Under the pieces are notes generated by a model, which saw only the letters and a program-made list of their open reading frames with translations, was not told the DNA's origin and did no database searches. Position numbers and translations under genes: made by a program. Source: CAXTEJ01 sp964243295 (lineage in GTDB: Bacteria; Actinomycetota; Actinomycetes; Actinomycetales; Angustibacteraceae). Taken from it: DNA of 44,280 nucleotides. The stretch lies in the NCBI GenBank assembly GCA_964243295.1, contig CAXTEJ010000028.1:1-44280 (forward strand). The letters are read 5' to 3'. Positions 32,254 to 40,975 of this stretch are shown here, piece by piece (position 1 is the first letter of the stretch; each line of letters opens with the position of its first letter).

Positions 32254-33024
32254 GTGAGCGCGCGATCGGCGCAGCTGGCGGCCTCGCACGCAGGATCCGA
32301 AGAGAGGTGGATCGTGGAGCCGTTGCCCGAGAGTCTCAAGGTGCTGCAACGTCTGGAGGCCGACCTGGGCGAGGACCTGATGACGCCGATGCGCCAGGTG
32401 GCGCAGACGCTGTCGCAGATCGTGCCGTCCTGCCTGGGCTTCTCGCTGTCCTACGTCCACCAGGGCATCGCGGTGACCTACGTGTCGACCGGCCCCGGGA
32501 TCTCGGCGCTCGACGGTCTGCAGTACGCCGTGGGCGGCCCCTGCCTGGACGCCATTGACACCGGTGACCAGGTCCGCCAGGACGACCTCGGCGACCCCCT
32601 CGATGAGACGCTGTGGCAGTCGTTCGGCCAGGCCGCCACGGCCCACGGCGTCAAGTCGACGCTGTCGTACCCGCTGCACGAGGGCGCCGAGGTCGTCGGC
32701 GGCGTCAACCTGTACGCGTCCGAACCCCGGGCCTTCGCGGACGTGGCCGACGAGGTCGCCCTGCTGTTCGGGGCGTGGGCGACCGAGGCCATCTCGAACG
32801 CCGATCTCACCTGGCAGACCCGGCTCAACGCCGAGCACGGGATCGAGCTGCTCGACGCCGCGAGCGTGATCGAGCGCGCGGTCGGTGTGCTCCACGTCGT
32901 CGAGGGGCTGGACGTCGACGTGGCCCGCGAGCGCATCCACGACGCCGCGCTGCGCGCCGGGATCACGCCGAGCAAGGTGGCGCAGACGGTCCTGGCCCTG
33001 CAGGGCGTGCCGCCGGACAGCTGA
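32254..33024 (+). CDS. GAF and ANTAR-like domain regulator
   Basis: The 256-residue protein has a GAF domain (about 30-170, including GGPCLDAIDTGDQVRQDDL and LSYPLHEGAEVVGGVNLYA) and a C-terminal helical region (IERAVGVLHVVEGLDVDVAR) that fits an ANTAR-type RNA-binding output. Such proteins commonly act as antiterminators after sensing a ligand or stress. GTG 32254 has AGGA nearby; GTG 32314, with AGAGAGG just upstream, is an equally good start. No partner gene is adjacent. Confidence 0.75.
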   Translation: MSARSAQLAASHAGSEERWIVEPLPESLKVLQRLEADLGEDLMTPMRQVAQTLSQIVPSCLGFSLSYVHQGIAVTYVSTGPGISALDGLQYAVGGPCLDAIDTGDQVRQDDLGDPLDETLWQSFGQAATAHGVKSTLSYPLHEGAEVVGGVNLYASEPRAFADVADEVALLFGAWATEAISNADLTWQTRLNAEHGIELLDAASVIERAVGVLHVVEGLDVDVARERIHDAALRAGITPSKVAQTVLALQGVPPDS

Positions 33025-33068
33025 GCCCGCGAGCGCCTCGTCGCGCGGGGCCCGGCCCGCGCAGCGGC

Positions 33069-34337
33069 TCAGGCGCCGGTGAGGGCGCGCGCTGGGGGAG
33101 TGGGGACCGGTCGCGGCAGGGCGGCTTGCCCGACGGTGCGGGCGAGCATCGCGAGCGCGACGACGGCCCCGACGGTGTCGGCGTTCTGCAGCAGCCGGCC
33201 GAACCACAGGGCGGGGTAGGCGTCGGCCACCCAGGTGATGCCCCACCACGGCAGCCGGCACAGGAACCACGCGGTCACCAGGGCAGCGAACCCCACGCGC
33301 TGCGGCGATCGGCCGTCACCGGCGAGGGCCGCGATCACCACCACGATCCACGCGAAGTGGTGGATCCAGGAGACCGGCGAGCACAGCACCGCGACGAGGC
33401 CCATCGCCGCAACCTGCGACACCGGGTCGCCGGCGAGGTGGGCGCGGCGGGCGACGCGCAGGCCGACCACCGCGGCGACCACCACGAGCAGCAGCCACAG
33501 CGCCGAGCCGGCGAGGCCGTCCGGCCCCAGCCGCAGCAGCAGCCCGCGGATCGACTGGTTGCTCGTCCCCCGGTTGGGCCCGAGCCGGTTGGAGTCGCTC
33601 AGCGCGCCGCCCCAGAAGGCGAGCGAGGCCTCGGGCAGCACCACGAACGCGCCCACGGTGGCCGCGCCCGCCGCGACGACGACCGTGACCGCCGTCCGCC
33701 ACTGCCGTGACACGACGTAGTGCACGAGCAGGACGCCGGGCGTCAGCTTGACGGCGATCGCGAGCCCGGTGAGGACACCGCGCGCCCAGCGGGGGCGCCG
33801 CACCGCGATGTCGGCGAGGCAGGCGAGCACGATGAACGCGTTGACCTGGCCGAACCGCACGCCGTCGGCGACCGGGTGCAGCCACAGCATCGGCGCACAC
33901 ACCAGCGCGCCCGCCACGAACCGCCACCCCCCCGCGCGGGCCAGCAGCGGCCGGAAGGCGATCAGGACCGTGAGGTAGGTCGCGGCCACCTGCAGCACGG
34001 TCCACAGCCACCCGACGCCGACGAACGGGATCGCGGCCAGCGGCAGCGCCAGCAGCGCGGCGAACGGCGGGTAGGTGAACGGCAGCAGCTGCGGCGACTC
34101 GGTCATCTGGTCGTAGACCGGCCGGCCGTAGACGACCGAGCGCGCGGCCTCGCGGTAGACCTCGACGTCGACCTGCCACTGGTCGCCCGGCCACGTCACG
34201 AGGTACTTCCAGGCGACGGGAAGCTCGGCGAGCGCCAGCACGGCGACGACGAGCACCAGCTGGACGGCGACACCGCCGGTCGACGCGGGCCACCGCAGCC
34301 GGCTGCCGGCGGTCGAGGTGCTGGAGGGGCTCGCCAC
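33069..34337 (-). CDS. GT87-family mannosyltransferase (polyprenol-phosphate-mannose dependent)
   Basis: The 422-residue protein has about ten membrane segments. The conserved blocks are DVEVYREAARSVVYGRPVYD with the catalytic Asp, FTYPPFAALLALPL, GQVNAFIVL, AVKLTPGVLL and NRGTSNQSIRGLLLRL. These are hallmarks of the GT87/DUF2029 alpha-1,2-mannosyltransferases that modify mannans and PIMs on the outer membrane face in Corynebacteriales and relatives. It is divergent from the 739-residue membrane protein gene. Confidence 0.85.
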   Translation of the reverse strand: MASPSSTSTAGSRLRWPASTGGVAVQLVLVVAVLALAELPVAWKYLVTWPGDQWQVDVEVYREAARSVVYGRPVYDQMTESPQLLPFTYPPFAALLALPLAAIPFVGVGWLWTVLQVAATYLTVLIAFRPLLARAGGWRFVAGALVCAPMLWLHPVADGVRFGQVNAFIVLACLADIAVRRPRWARGVLTGLAIAVKLTPGVLLVHYVVSRQWRTAVTVVVAAGAATVGAFVVLPEASLAFWGGALSDSNRLGPNRGTSNQSIRGLLLRLGPDGLAGSALWLLLVVVAAVVGLRVARRAHLAGDPVSQVAAMGLVAVLCSPVSWIHHFAWIVVVIAALAGDGRSPQRVGFAALVTAWFLCRLPWWGITWVADAYPALWFGRLLQNADTVGAVVALAMLARTVGQAALPRPVPTPPARALTGA

Positions 34338-34414
34338 CCCCTCAGTGTGACCGACCTGCCGGCCCGACCCGCAGCGTCACCAAGGTGCAGCACAGCCGGC
34401 CGTAGCCTGGGCCG

Positions 34415-36634
34415 GTGCTGCGCCCCTCCTGCCGTCCCGCCGCCCCGGTGCCGCTGCCGGTGGCGGCGCTGCTGGCCGCGCTGACGGTGCTGGCGCTGCT
34501 CGTGGGCGCCGCTCCGGCGGCAGCGACCGCCCGCGCGGCCACGACACCTGCGCCCGTCGTGCTCATCGGGTTCGGCGGCGTCCGCTGGTCGGACGTCGAC
34601 CCCGCCCGCACGCCGGCCCTGGACGCGCTCGCCGGGCAGGGGGCGATCGGCGACGTGGCCGTCCGCAGCGTCCGCACCGCCACCTGCCCCGCCGACGGCT
34701 GGCTGACCCTGTCGGCGGGCCGGCGCGCCGCCGACGCGGACGTCCCGGGCGCCCCTGTCGCGGGCAACCCGCCCTGCCGGGCGATGGCGGGCGCCGACGA
34801 CCGGGGCCAGATCGCCGCCTGGCCGCGCTACCTCGCCGCGGCGCGCGCCGAGAGCTACGGCGCGACTCCCGGCCTGCTCGGCGACGCACTGCAGCGGGCC
34901 GGTCTGTGCGCCACCACGAGCGGGCCGGGCGCACAGATCGCGGTGGCCACGAGCGCCGGGTCGGTGGCCGGGGCCGACGCTGGCGCGAGCGCGTGCCCAC
35001 TGACCGTCGTCGACGCCGGCGCCGTGCGCGACCCGACCGACCGGCCACAGGGCGTCGGCGAGCAGGGTGTCGCCACCGAGCTCGGTGGCGCGACAGTCGA
35101 CGCCGACCGGGCGACGCAGGTGGCGGCCGTCGACGCGAAGGTCGCGGCCGCGCTCGCCGCGGTGCCGGCGTCCGCGCGGGTGCTGGTGGTCTCGCTCGCC
35201 GACAGCGGCGCGACGCCCCACCTGATGCTGCTCGGCGCGCGCGGGCCTGGCTACGAGCCGGGCTGGGTGCGGTCGGCGTCCACGCGGCAGGTGGCGCTGG
35301 TGCAGCTCACCGACCTGACGCCGACGGTGCTGCGGCTGCTCGACCTGCCCGAGCCCGACCTGCTCGTCGGCTCGCCGGTGCGGGCCCTGCCGGCGCCGGA
35401 CGACGCGCCCGCCGACGCCGCTGGGCGCCTGCAGAAGGTGCTCGACCTCGACGTGGCCGCGCGGTCGGTCGCCTCGCTCGTGCCCACCTTCTTCACCGGC
35501 CTGGTCGCCGCCCAGCTGCTGCTGTACGGCGCCGCCGCGGTCGCGCTGCGCCGGCGCTGGGCCGAGGGGCCGCGCCGCGACCGGGTGCTGACCGCCGTGC
35601 GCCGCGTGGCGCTGGTGTTCGCGGCCGTGCCGGTGTCGACGTACCTCGCGAACACCGTGCCCTGGTGGCGCTCGGAGCACCGGCTGCTCGTCATCGTCGC
35701 CGTGGTCGTCGGCTACGTCGCCGTCATCTCGCTCGTGGCCCAGCTCGGCCCGTGGCGGCGGTGGCCGCTGGGCCCGTTCGGCGCGGTCGCCGGGCTCACC
35801 TCGCTCATCCTCGCCGCCGACATCGTGACCGGGTCGCGGTTGCAGATCTCGAGCCTGATGGGGCTGCAGCCGGTGGTCGCCGGGCGGTTCTACGGCTTCT
35901 CCAACGTCACCTACGCGCTGTTCGCGACCGGCGGGCTGCTGCTGACCGTCGCCGTCGCCGACCACCTCGTCTCCTCCGGTCGCCGGCGCCTGGCCGGCGC
36001 GGCGGTGGCCGTGATCGGGGCGGTCGTGACCGTGCTCGACGTCGCGCCCGCGTGGGGCAGTGACTTCGGCGGGCCGATCGCGCTCGTCCCGGCCTTCGCG
36101 GTGCTGACGCTGCTGGTGCTCGGCGCCCGGCTCTCGCTCGCCCGGGTCGCGGTGATCGCCGCCGGCACGGTGCTGCTGCTGACCGCCGTGTCGGTCGTCG
36201 ACTGGCTGCGGCCGGCCGACGAGCGCACCCACCTCGGCCGCTTCGTGCAGACCGTGATCGACGGCGGCGCCTTCCAGGTGATCGGGCGCAAGGCCGAGCA
36301 GAACCTCACGATCCTGTTCGGCAGCGTGCTGTCGGTGCTGGTGCCGGTGGGCGCGCTGTTCGTCGCCCTGGTGCTGCTGCGGCCCTCGTCGTGGGGCGCG
36401 CCGGCGCTGGCCAAGGCCTACGAGCGCAGCCCCACGCTGCGCCAGGGCCTGGCCTGCCTGCTGGTGCTGCTGGCGATCGGCTTCGCCGTCAACGACTCGG
36501 GCACCGCCATCCCCGCGATCGGCGCGATGCTCGCGATCCCGCTGCTCATCGCCGTCAGCATGCAGGCGCTGCTGGTCGACCGTGCACCACCGGCAGAGCG
36601 CCGCGATCGCCCCGTCGCCGCCCAGCCGTCGTGA
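34415..36634 (+). CDS. Large membrane protein with phosphatase-like N-terminal domain
   Basis: The 739-residue protein has a signal-anchor (about 15-38), an extracytoplasmic domain (about 45-340) and roughly ten membrane helices from about 355 to 730. The start of the domain (VVLIGFGGVRWSDVDP, TPALDALAGQGAIGDVAVRS, CPADGWLTLSAGRRA) resembles the alkaline-phosphatase superfamily. LTDLTPTVLRLLDLPEP recalls the end of such domains. The metal ligands cannot all be identified. An envelope polymer role is likely from its location beside GT genes. The stop codon lies within a copy of the dispersed GATC motif. Confidence 0.7.
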   Translation: MLRPSCRPAAPVPLPVAALLAALTVLALLVGAAPAAATARAATTPAPVVLIGFGGVRWSDVDPARTPALDALAGQGAIGDVAVRSVRTATCPADGWLTLSAGRRAADADVPGAPVAGNPPCRAMAGADDRGQIAAWPRYLAAARAESYGATPGLLGDALQRAGLCATTSGPGAQIAVATSAGSVAGADAGASACPLTVVDAGAVRDPTDRPQGVGEQGVATELGGATVDADRATQVAAVDAKVAAALAAVPASARVLVVSLADSGATPHLMLLGARGPGYEPGWVRSASTRQVALVQLTDLTPTVLRLLDLPEPDLLVGSPVRALPAPDDAPADAAGRLQKVLDLDVAARSVASLVPTFFTGLVAAQLLLYGAAAVALRRRWAEGPRRDRVLTAVRRVALVFAAVPVSTYLANTVPWWRSEHRLLVIVAVVVGYVAVISLVAQLGPWRRWPLGPFGAVAGLTSLILAADIVTGSRLQISSLMGLQPVVAGRFYGFSNVTYALFATGGLLLTVAVADHLVSSGRRRLAGAAVAVIGAVVTVLDVAPAWGSDFGGPIALVPAFAVLTLLVLGARLSLARVAVIAAGTVLLLTAVSVVDWLRPADERTHLGRFVQTVIDGGAFQVIGRKAEQNLTILFGSVLSVLVPVGALFVALVLLRPSSWGAPALAKAYERSPTLRQGLACLLVLLAIGFAVNDSGTAIPAIGAMLAIPLLIAVSMQALLVDRAPPAERRDRPVAAQPS

Positions 36635-36655
36635 TCTTGCGATCCCGGCCCGGTC
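36630..36655 (+). repeat. Dispersed GATC motif containing a stop codon
   Basis: The copy reads CGTGATCTTGCGATCCCGG..., with the TGA of its GTGATC acting as the stop codon (36632-36634) of the large membrane protein gene. It is directly followed by a tandem array. Confidence 0.75.
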
Positions 36656-36740
36656 AGGGGTTGCGGGTCAGGGGTTGCGGGTCAGGGGTTGCGGGTCAGG
36701 GGTTGCGGTCAGGGGCCGCGGGTCAGCGGTTGCGGGTCAC
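36652..36740. repeat. 14-bp tandem array after the membrane protein gene
   Basis: About six units of GGGTTGCGGGTCAG, the last ones shorter or altered. On the minus strand each unit reads TGACCCGCAACCCC, equal to the last codons and stop of a small minus-strand frame ending at 36723. The remainder of the gap to 37062 shows no convincing gene. Confidence 0.85.
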
Positions 36741-37062
36741 GGTGAGCTTGGGCCAGGTCGGCGCGGAAGCGCCGGCCGCCTGCTCGGCCAGCCGCGCGGC
36801 GAGTGAGCCTCGAGCGCTCGGGTGCGGCGGTGACAGTGTCCGTGCCACGACGCAGTGGTCGTGATGGCAGCCAGCTCGTCACCACCACGCCGGCAGCGAC
36901 GTCGTGGCGGTGTCGCAGGCGGCGGCACCGCCACGACGCCGGCGACCGGCGTGCCGGCCCGAGGTCTCCTACCATGGCGTGCGCCTCGGCCCAGCGGCTC
37001 CCAGGCCCCCCACCCGGCGCCGGCCGACGCCCGCCCGCCCGCCACGACAGGACGGCATCCCC

Positions 37063-37752
37063 ATGACAGACACCGCGCTGGTGACCCAGTGGGCGGCGTG
37101 CGGCATCGCGTCGGCCGCTGCGCGCTTCGTGCCCGTGCCGTTGCTGGACGACGTCATCCGCGAGCGCGCCACGCGACTCGCGGTGGTGCGCACGATGAAA
37201 GCGCACCATCGCACCTACCCGGCTCAGCTGCTCGAGCCGCTGTGGGACGACGGCGAGGAGCAGCGCCGAGGGATGAGCGGGCGGTTGCGCGCCGCGGGCA
37301 GGCGGGTGCTGCTGTTCCCGGTGCGGAAGTACACCGCGCTCTTCGGCGCCGTGCGCGGGGTGCCGAACGACGTCATGCGGCTGGTGCTGCTCGCCCGCAC
37401 GCTGGACCGGCAGCTCGACCGCGGGGCGTTCGGCGACGCGGCCCAGGTGACCGAGCAGGCGAAGGCACTGCGCGGCGCGACCGACGAGGCGATCGCCGGC
37501 ATGGACCTGCGGCTGCTGACCGCCGCCCTGGCCGATGCGCTGTCGCAGGGCCGTGGGCTGGGCGGCGCAGCCGTCGCCTTCGCCCGGAGCCGCTTCGCCG
37601 ACGAGGACGACGACGGCGACGTCCAGCTGGCTCCCGACGAGCCGGTCACCCAGAGCGCTCAGCACGTCGCCGAGACGCTGCGCCGGCCCGAGGTGGCCAA
37701 GAAGCTCGAGGAGTTCGACGCGAAGGTGGACGCGCTCTTCAGCTCCGGCTGA
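37063..37752 (+). CDS. Conserved hypothetical protein
   Basis: The 229-residue protein is mostly alpha-helical. It begins with a weakly hydrophobic segment containing FVPVPLLDDVIRERATR, then VRTMKAHHRTY, LFPVRKYTALFGAVRGVPND and LARTLDRQLDRGAF. The final third is acidic, with a run around EDDDGD, and ends in a helix (KKLEEFDAKVDALF). AGGA lies 10 nt before the ATG; the open frame upstream is Arg/Pro-rich and unlikely to be real. I do not recognise a family. Confidence 0.65.
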   Translation: MTDTALVTQWAACGIASAAARFVPVPLLDDVIRERATRLAVVRTMKAHHRTYPAQLLEPLWDDGEEQRRGMSGRLRAAGRRVLLFPVRKYTALFGAVRGVPNDVMRLVLLARTLDRQLDRGAFGDAAQVTEQAKALRGATDEAIAGMDLRLLTAALADALSQGRGLGGAAVAFARSRFADEDDDGDVQLAPDEPVTQSAQHVAETLRRPEVAKKLEEFDAKVDALFSSG

Positions 37753-37964
37753 TGTCGCCTGCCGTCGCTGGCATGGACGACGATCGCGACCTGCAGCGGA
37801 GGGCGGCTGCCGGATGACCCGTGGCTCTCGCCACCCTCGAGGCCGACGACGGCCTTGGGTCTGCGCAGCGCGGCGGGTGTCACGTCGATGGTGTGGCGAG
37901 CAGCGAGAACCACCGGGCGGTAGCACCCGCGTGCTCGGGCTCGACGCCTGCGACCACACGTCGC

Positions 37965-38034
37965 CCTGAGGGCTCCACGCGTCCTGAGGGCTCCACGCGT
38001 CCGGGGGCTCCACGCGCCCTGAGCGCTCCACGCC
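37965..38034. repeat. 18-bp tandem array
   Basis: Four units of CCTGAGGGCTCCACGCGT, the last two slightly shortened, lie in the 515-bp convergent gap between 37752 and 38269. No gene is visible in the gap. Confidence 0.85.
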
Positions 38035-38093
38035 CAGGTCACTGAGCCGCCGCACGAGCCGTCGTGCCCAGGGGCGCCACCTCCCGCGACGAC

Positions 38094-38133
38094 CCTGGAC
38101 TTTCCTCGTGCTGCAGCGCGAGGAAAGTCCAGG
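38094..38133. terminator. Strong perfect hairpin in a convergent intergenic region
   Basis: The arms CCTGGACTTTCCTCG (38094-38108) and its exact complement (38119-38133) form a 15-bp stem. The 10-nt loop contains CTGCAG and could extend the stem. The position between two convergent genes suits a bidirectional terminator, though no T tract follows. A mobile-element relic is also possible. Confidence 0.55.
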
Positions 38134-38268
38134 ACCACCTACGTAACGTGATCAACCCGCCGAGCCGGTCGCCGTCCCCGCTCAGGCACCTGACGGCTCA
38201 CCGACGGCGCTCGCGAGCGACTTCGTGGGCGGTGGCGGGTTGTTGCTGTCCCAGGTCTGCTCCGTCCG

Positions 38269-38673
38269 TCAGGCCAGGACGAGGCCCCGCGCGGTGAGCC
38301 CGGCGCGCAGCGCGCCGCCGAACGCCCCGACGTCACCGGCGACGGTGGCGAGCTCGGCCGGCCGCAGCACGGTCTGCAGCGTGCCGTCGCCCCGGCGGGC
38401 GAGGACGCACGGGGTGGCGCTGCCGCTCGCCGCCGCCACGTCGGCGTCGCGCTCGTTCAGGTGCACCAGCCGCACCGGCACCGGGAGGCCGGCGACGAGC
38501 TGGTCCCAGTCCGCGCGCCGCCGCACCCCGGCGTGGGTGATGTCGCACAGCGAGCAGTGGGCGCGGCCGGTCAGCTTGCCGACGGCGTACCGCAGCTCGC
38601 CGAGCACGCCGCCGTCCGCGTGGTAGACCCCGACCAGCTCGGTGACGGTCGTGTCGCTCATGGGTCCGCTCAT
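38269..38673 (-). CDS. Small conserved hypothetical with CxxC motif
   Basis: The 134-residue protein begins with a short leader and VGVYHADGGVLGELRYAVGK, then HCSLCDITHAG with a CxxC pair. It looks like a mixed alpha/beta fold with a thioredoxin-like flavour (VRLVHLNERDADVAAA, TPCVLARRGDG). I do not recognise a named family. The ATG at 38673 overlaps the stop of the upstream glycosyltransferase by ATGA; another ATG at 38661 repeats the same local sequence. It is the last gene of a three-gene operon. Confidence 0.7.
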   Translation of the reverse strand: MSGPMSDTTVTELVGVYHADGGVLGELRYAVGKLTGRAHCSLCDITHAGVRRRADWDQLVAGLPVPVRLVHLNERDADVAAASGSATPCVLARRGDGTLQTVLRPAELATVAGDVGAFGGALRAGLTARGLVLA

Positions 38674-40130
38674 GGGTCCACCCTCGCACCCGGACGCCGG
38701 CGCGCGGCTAGCACCAGCGCGACGAGTAGCGCGAGCCCGAGCCACGGTGCCACCTGCCGGCGGAAGCCGAGCGTCAGCCGCTCGACGTCGGCGCCGAGAC
38801 CGGCGACGCGCCCCGGCACGTAGGCGAGCGCCAGCACCGTCAGCCGCGTCAGCAGCACCCCGTCGACCGGCCCGGCCGCCACTAGCGGCAACGGCGCCCA
38901 GACGAGCGCGTCGTACCAGGGCAGCGAGTACGGCGCCGCGAGCACATAGGCACCGCCGAGGACGACGGCAGCGAGCGCCGCGTCGGCGGTGACGACACGC
39001 TCGCCGACCGGACGTCGTCCGGGCACGAGTCGCAGCGCGCGGGCGAGCAGCACCGCGAGCACCACCAGCACCAGCGGCCACGCCACCTGGACGCCGGCCC
39101 GCACCGTGCCGCTCGGCAGCGGCCCGGTCAGCGCATCGACGAGCGGGCGCCACGGTGTGGCCAGCGAGACGAAGGCCCGTGCCCGGCTCAGCTGGTCGAG
39201 CACGTGCGGCCCGGCCGCGACGTACGTCGGCACCAGCACCAGCAGCGACCCGGCCACCCCGAGCAACGGCGCCCACCAGCCGCTCCGGTTGCGCCACAAC
39301 GCATACAGCAGCGCCGGCCCCAGCAGCAGCAGCGTGACCTTGACGCCGGCCGCGGCCCCGAGCAGCAGCCCGGCGGCCAGGGGCCGACGTCCGGCCAGGA
39401 GCAGCGCCCCGAGCCCGAGGGCGGCGGCGAGCAGGTCGACGTGGGCGCCCAGCAGCAGCAGCCCGAGCAGCACGGGGTTGAGCGTCCACAGCCACGCCGC
39501 GCGGGTGCTGCCGCGGGCGTGCCGCACGACGAGCGCGCCGACGACCAGCCACGCGGCAAGGCACACCAGCTGCCACGCCCACACCGTCAGGCGCAGGCTG
39601 TCGCCGCCGACGACGCTCGTCAGGGCCTGGACGCCGGTCGCGACCGGCCCGTAGATGCTCGGGGTGGTGCGCCAGGGCTCCTCGACCGCGCTGGTGACGG
39701 GGTCACGGCCGCCGTCCCAGGCGACCGGTGACTGCAGCCACGGGTCGCCGCCGCCCACTGCGATCCGCCCGTACGCGGCGTACGACAGGTGGTCGGCCGA
39801 CCCGAGTGGCGGCACCAGCACGGTGAGCACGGCCACGACCGCACCGGCCGGCACCGCCCACCGCGGCAGCACGCCTCCCCGCCGGGCCGCGGCCATCCCG
39901 GCGGCCACGGCGGCACCACCGAGGAGGTAGGCCACGGCGAGCAGCGCGGTCACCAGCCCGGACGGCGGGTGCAGCCCCAGCTCGTACGGCGGCAGCGCGC
40001 CCCGCCACCCGGCCCGAGCGCCGAGGCCCGGCTCGGCCGCCGACGGCCCGAGCAGCGCCGTCCCGAGCAGCAGCAGCGCCGACAGCGCAGCCATCGCGAG
40101 GGCGGTGCGCTGCAGCCGGCCTGCCGTCAT
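38670..40130 (-). CDS. MptB-like GT-C mannosyltransferase
   Basis: The 486-residue protein has about 12 membrane segments. GSADHLSYAAYGRIAVGGGDPW, TPSIYGPVATGVQALTS, NPVLLGLLLLGAHVDLLAAA and AAPYSLPWYDALVWAPLPL fit the polyprenol-phosphomannose-dependent alpha-1,6-mannosyltransferase (MptB/DUF2029) group that builds mannan backbones. Its ATG overlaps the upstream GT2 stop, and its own stop overlaps the next start, so the three genes are coupled. Confidence 0.85.
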   Translation of the reverse strand: MTAGRLQRTALAMAALSALLLLGTALLGPSAAEPGLGARAGWRGALPPYELGLHPPSGLVTALLAVAYLLGGAAVAAGMAAARRGGVLPRWAVPAGAVVAVLTVLVPPLGSADHLSYAAYGRIAVGGGDPWLQSPVAWDGGRDPVTSAVEEPWRTTPSIYGPVATGVQALTSVVGGDSLRLTVWAWQLVCLAAWLVVGALVVRHARGSTRAAWLWTLNPVLLGLLLLGAHVDLLAAALGLGALLLAGRRPLAAGLLLGAAAGVKVTLLLLGPALLYALWRNRSGWWAPLLGVAGSLLVLVPTYVAAGPHVLDQLSRARAFVSLATPWRPLVDALTGPLPSGTVRAGVQVAWPLVLVVLAVLLARALRLVPGRRPVGERVVTADAALAAVVLGGAYVLAAPYSLPWYDALVWAPLPLVAAGPVDGVLLTRLTVLALAYVPGRVAGLGADVERLTLGFRRQVAPWLGLALLVALVLAARRRPGARVDP

Positions 40131-40858
40131 GACCGTCGCAGTCGCCGACGGGTCAGGGCGATCCAGACGTCGCGGTACTGGCGGGCGCGGTGCAGCTGCG
40201 AGCGCCAGTCGGTTCCGGTCACGCGATGATGCAGCTCGCAGGGCACCTCGACGACCGTGCACCCGGCGCGCAGCAGGTCGACGGTGAGCCCGACCTCGAC
40301 GCCCCAGCCACCGGCCAGCGGCCTGGCCCTCGCGAACGCCGCCGCGCTGACGCAGCGCATGCCCGACAGCGGCTGGGTCGGCGTCCACCCGGTCTCACGC
40401 TCGATGCCCTCCCGCGCCAGCCGGACGACGAACCCCCGCCCGCCGCCCGGCGCCGACTGCGGCGGCAGCACGGCGATCGTCATGTCGGCCTCGCCGGCCA
40501 GCACCGGCCCGGCCAGCACGGCGGTGCGCTCGGCGGTGTCCTGCAGGTCGGCGTCGACGAACAGCAGGGCCGCGCCGGGGTGGCGGCGGGCCACGGCGTC
40601 CGCGCCGGTCTGCATGGCCGCCGCCTTCCCGCGGTTGCGCCGGTGGCGCACGACGTGGGCCCCGGCCTGGCGGGCGAGCTCGGCGGTGCGGTCGGTGCTG
40701 CCGTCGTCCACGACCACGACCAGGGCGGCGCCGGGGATCTGCAGCGCGCTGCGGACGGTGGCGGCGACCCGCTCGGCCTCGTCCTTGGCCGGCACGACCA
40801 CGGCGAGCGCGCCCGTCGGCGACGGTCCCTGCAGGCTCGACGGGTCGGGACTCGGCAC
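40127..40858 (-). CDS. Family 2 glycosyltransferase
   Basis: The 243-residue protein has a GT-A fold: VVVPAKDEAERVAATVRSAL, VVVVDDGSTDRTAELA, RNRGKAAAMQTGADA and LFVDADLQ with the metal-binding DAD. It lacks membrane helices and has no second domain. GT2 enzymes of this form make sugar-phosphate-polyprenols or add single sugars. Coupling to an MptB-like gene suggests that it supplies or extends the same glycan. The GTG start is chosen by family similarity; the ribosome-binding site is weak. It is divergent from arcA. Confidence 0.85.
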   Translation of the reverse strand: MPSPDPSSLQGPSPTGALAVVVPAKDEAERVAATVRSALQIPGAALVVVVDDGSTDRTAELARQAGAHVVRHRRNRGKAAAMQTGADAVARRHPGAALLFVDADLQDTAERTAVLAGPVLAGEADMTIAVLPPQSAPGGGRGFVVRLAREGIERETGWTPTQPLSGMRCVSAAAFARARPLAGGWGVEVGLTVDLLRAGCTVVEVPCELHHRVTGTDWRSQLHRARQYRDVWIALTRRRLRRS

Positions 40859-40975
40859 ACCGGGGAGCGTAGTGCGGGGCGCGGGCGCACCGCCGTGCGC
40901 TGCTGCTGGGCCGCCGCGCGGTTCCGGCCCCGCGCAGCCCCCGCCGGTCGCGAGGTGCCGGGTAGGGTCGCGCAG

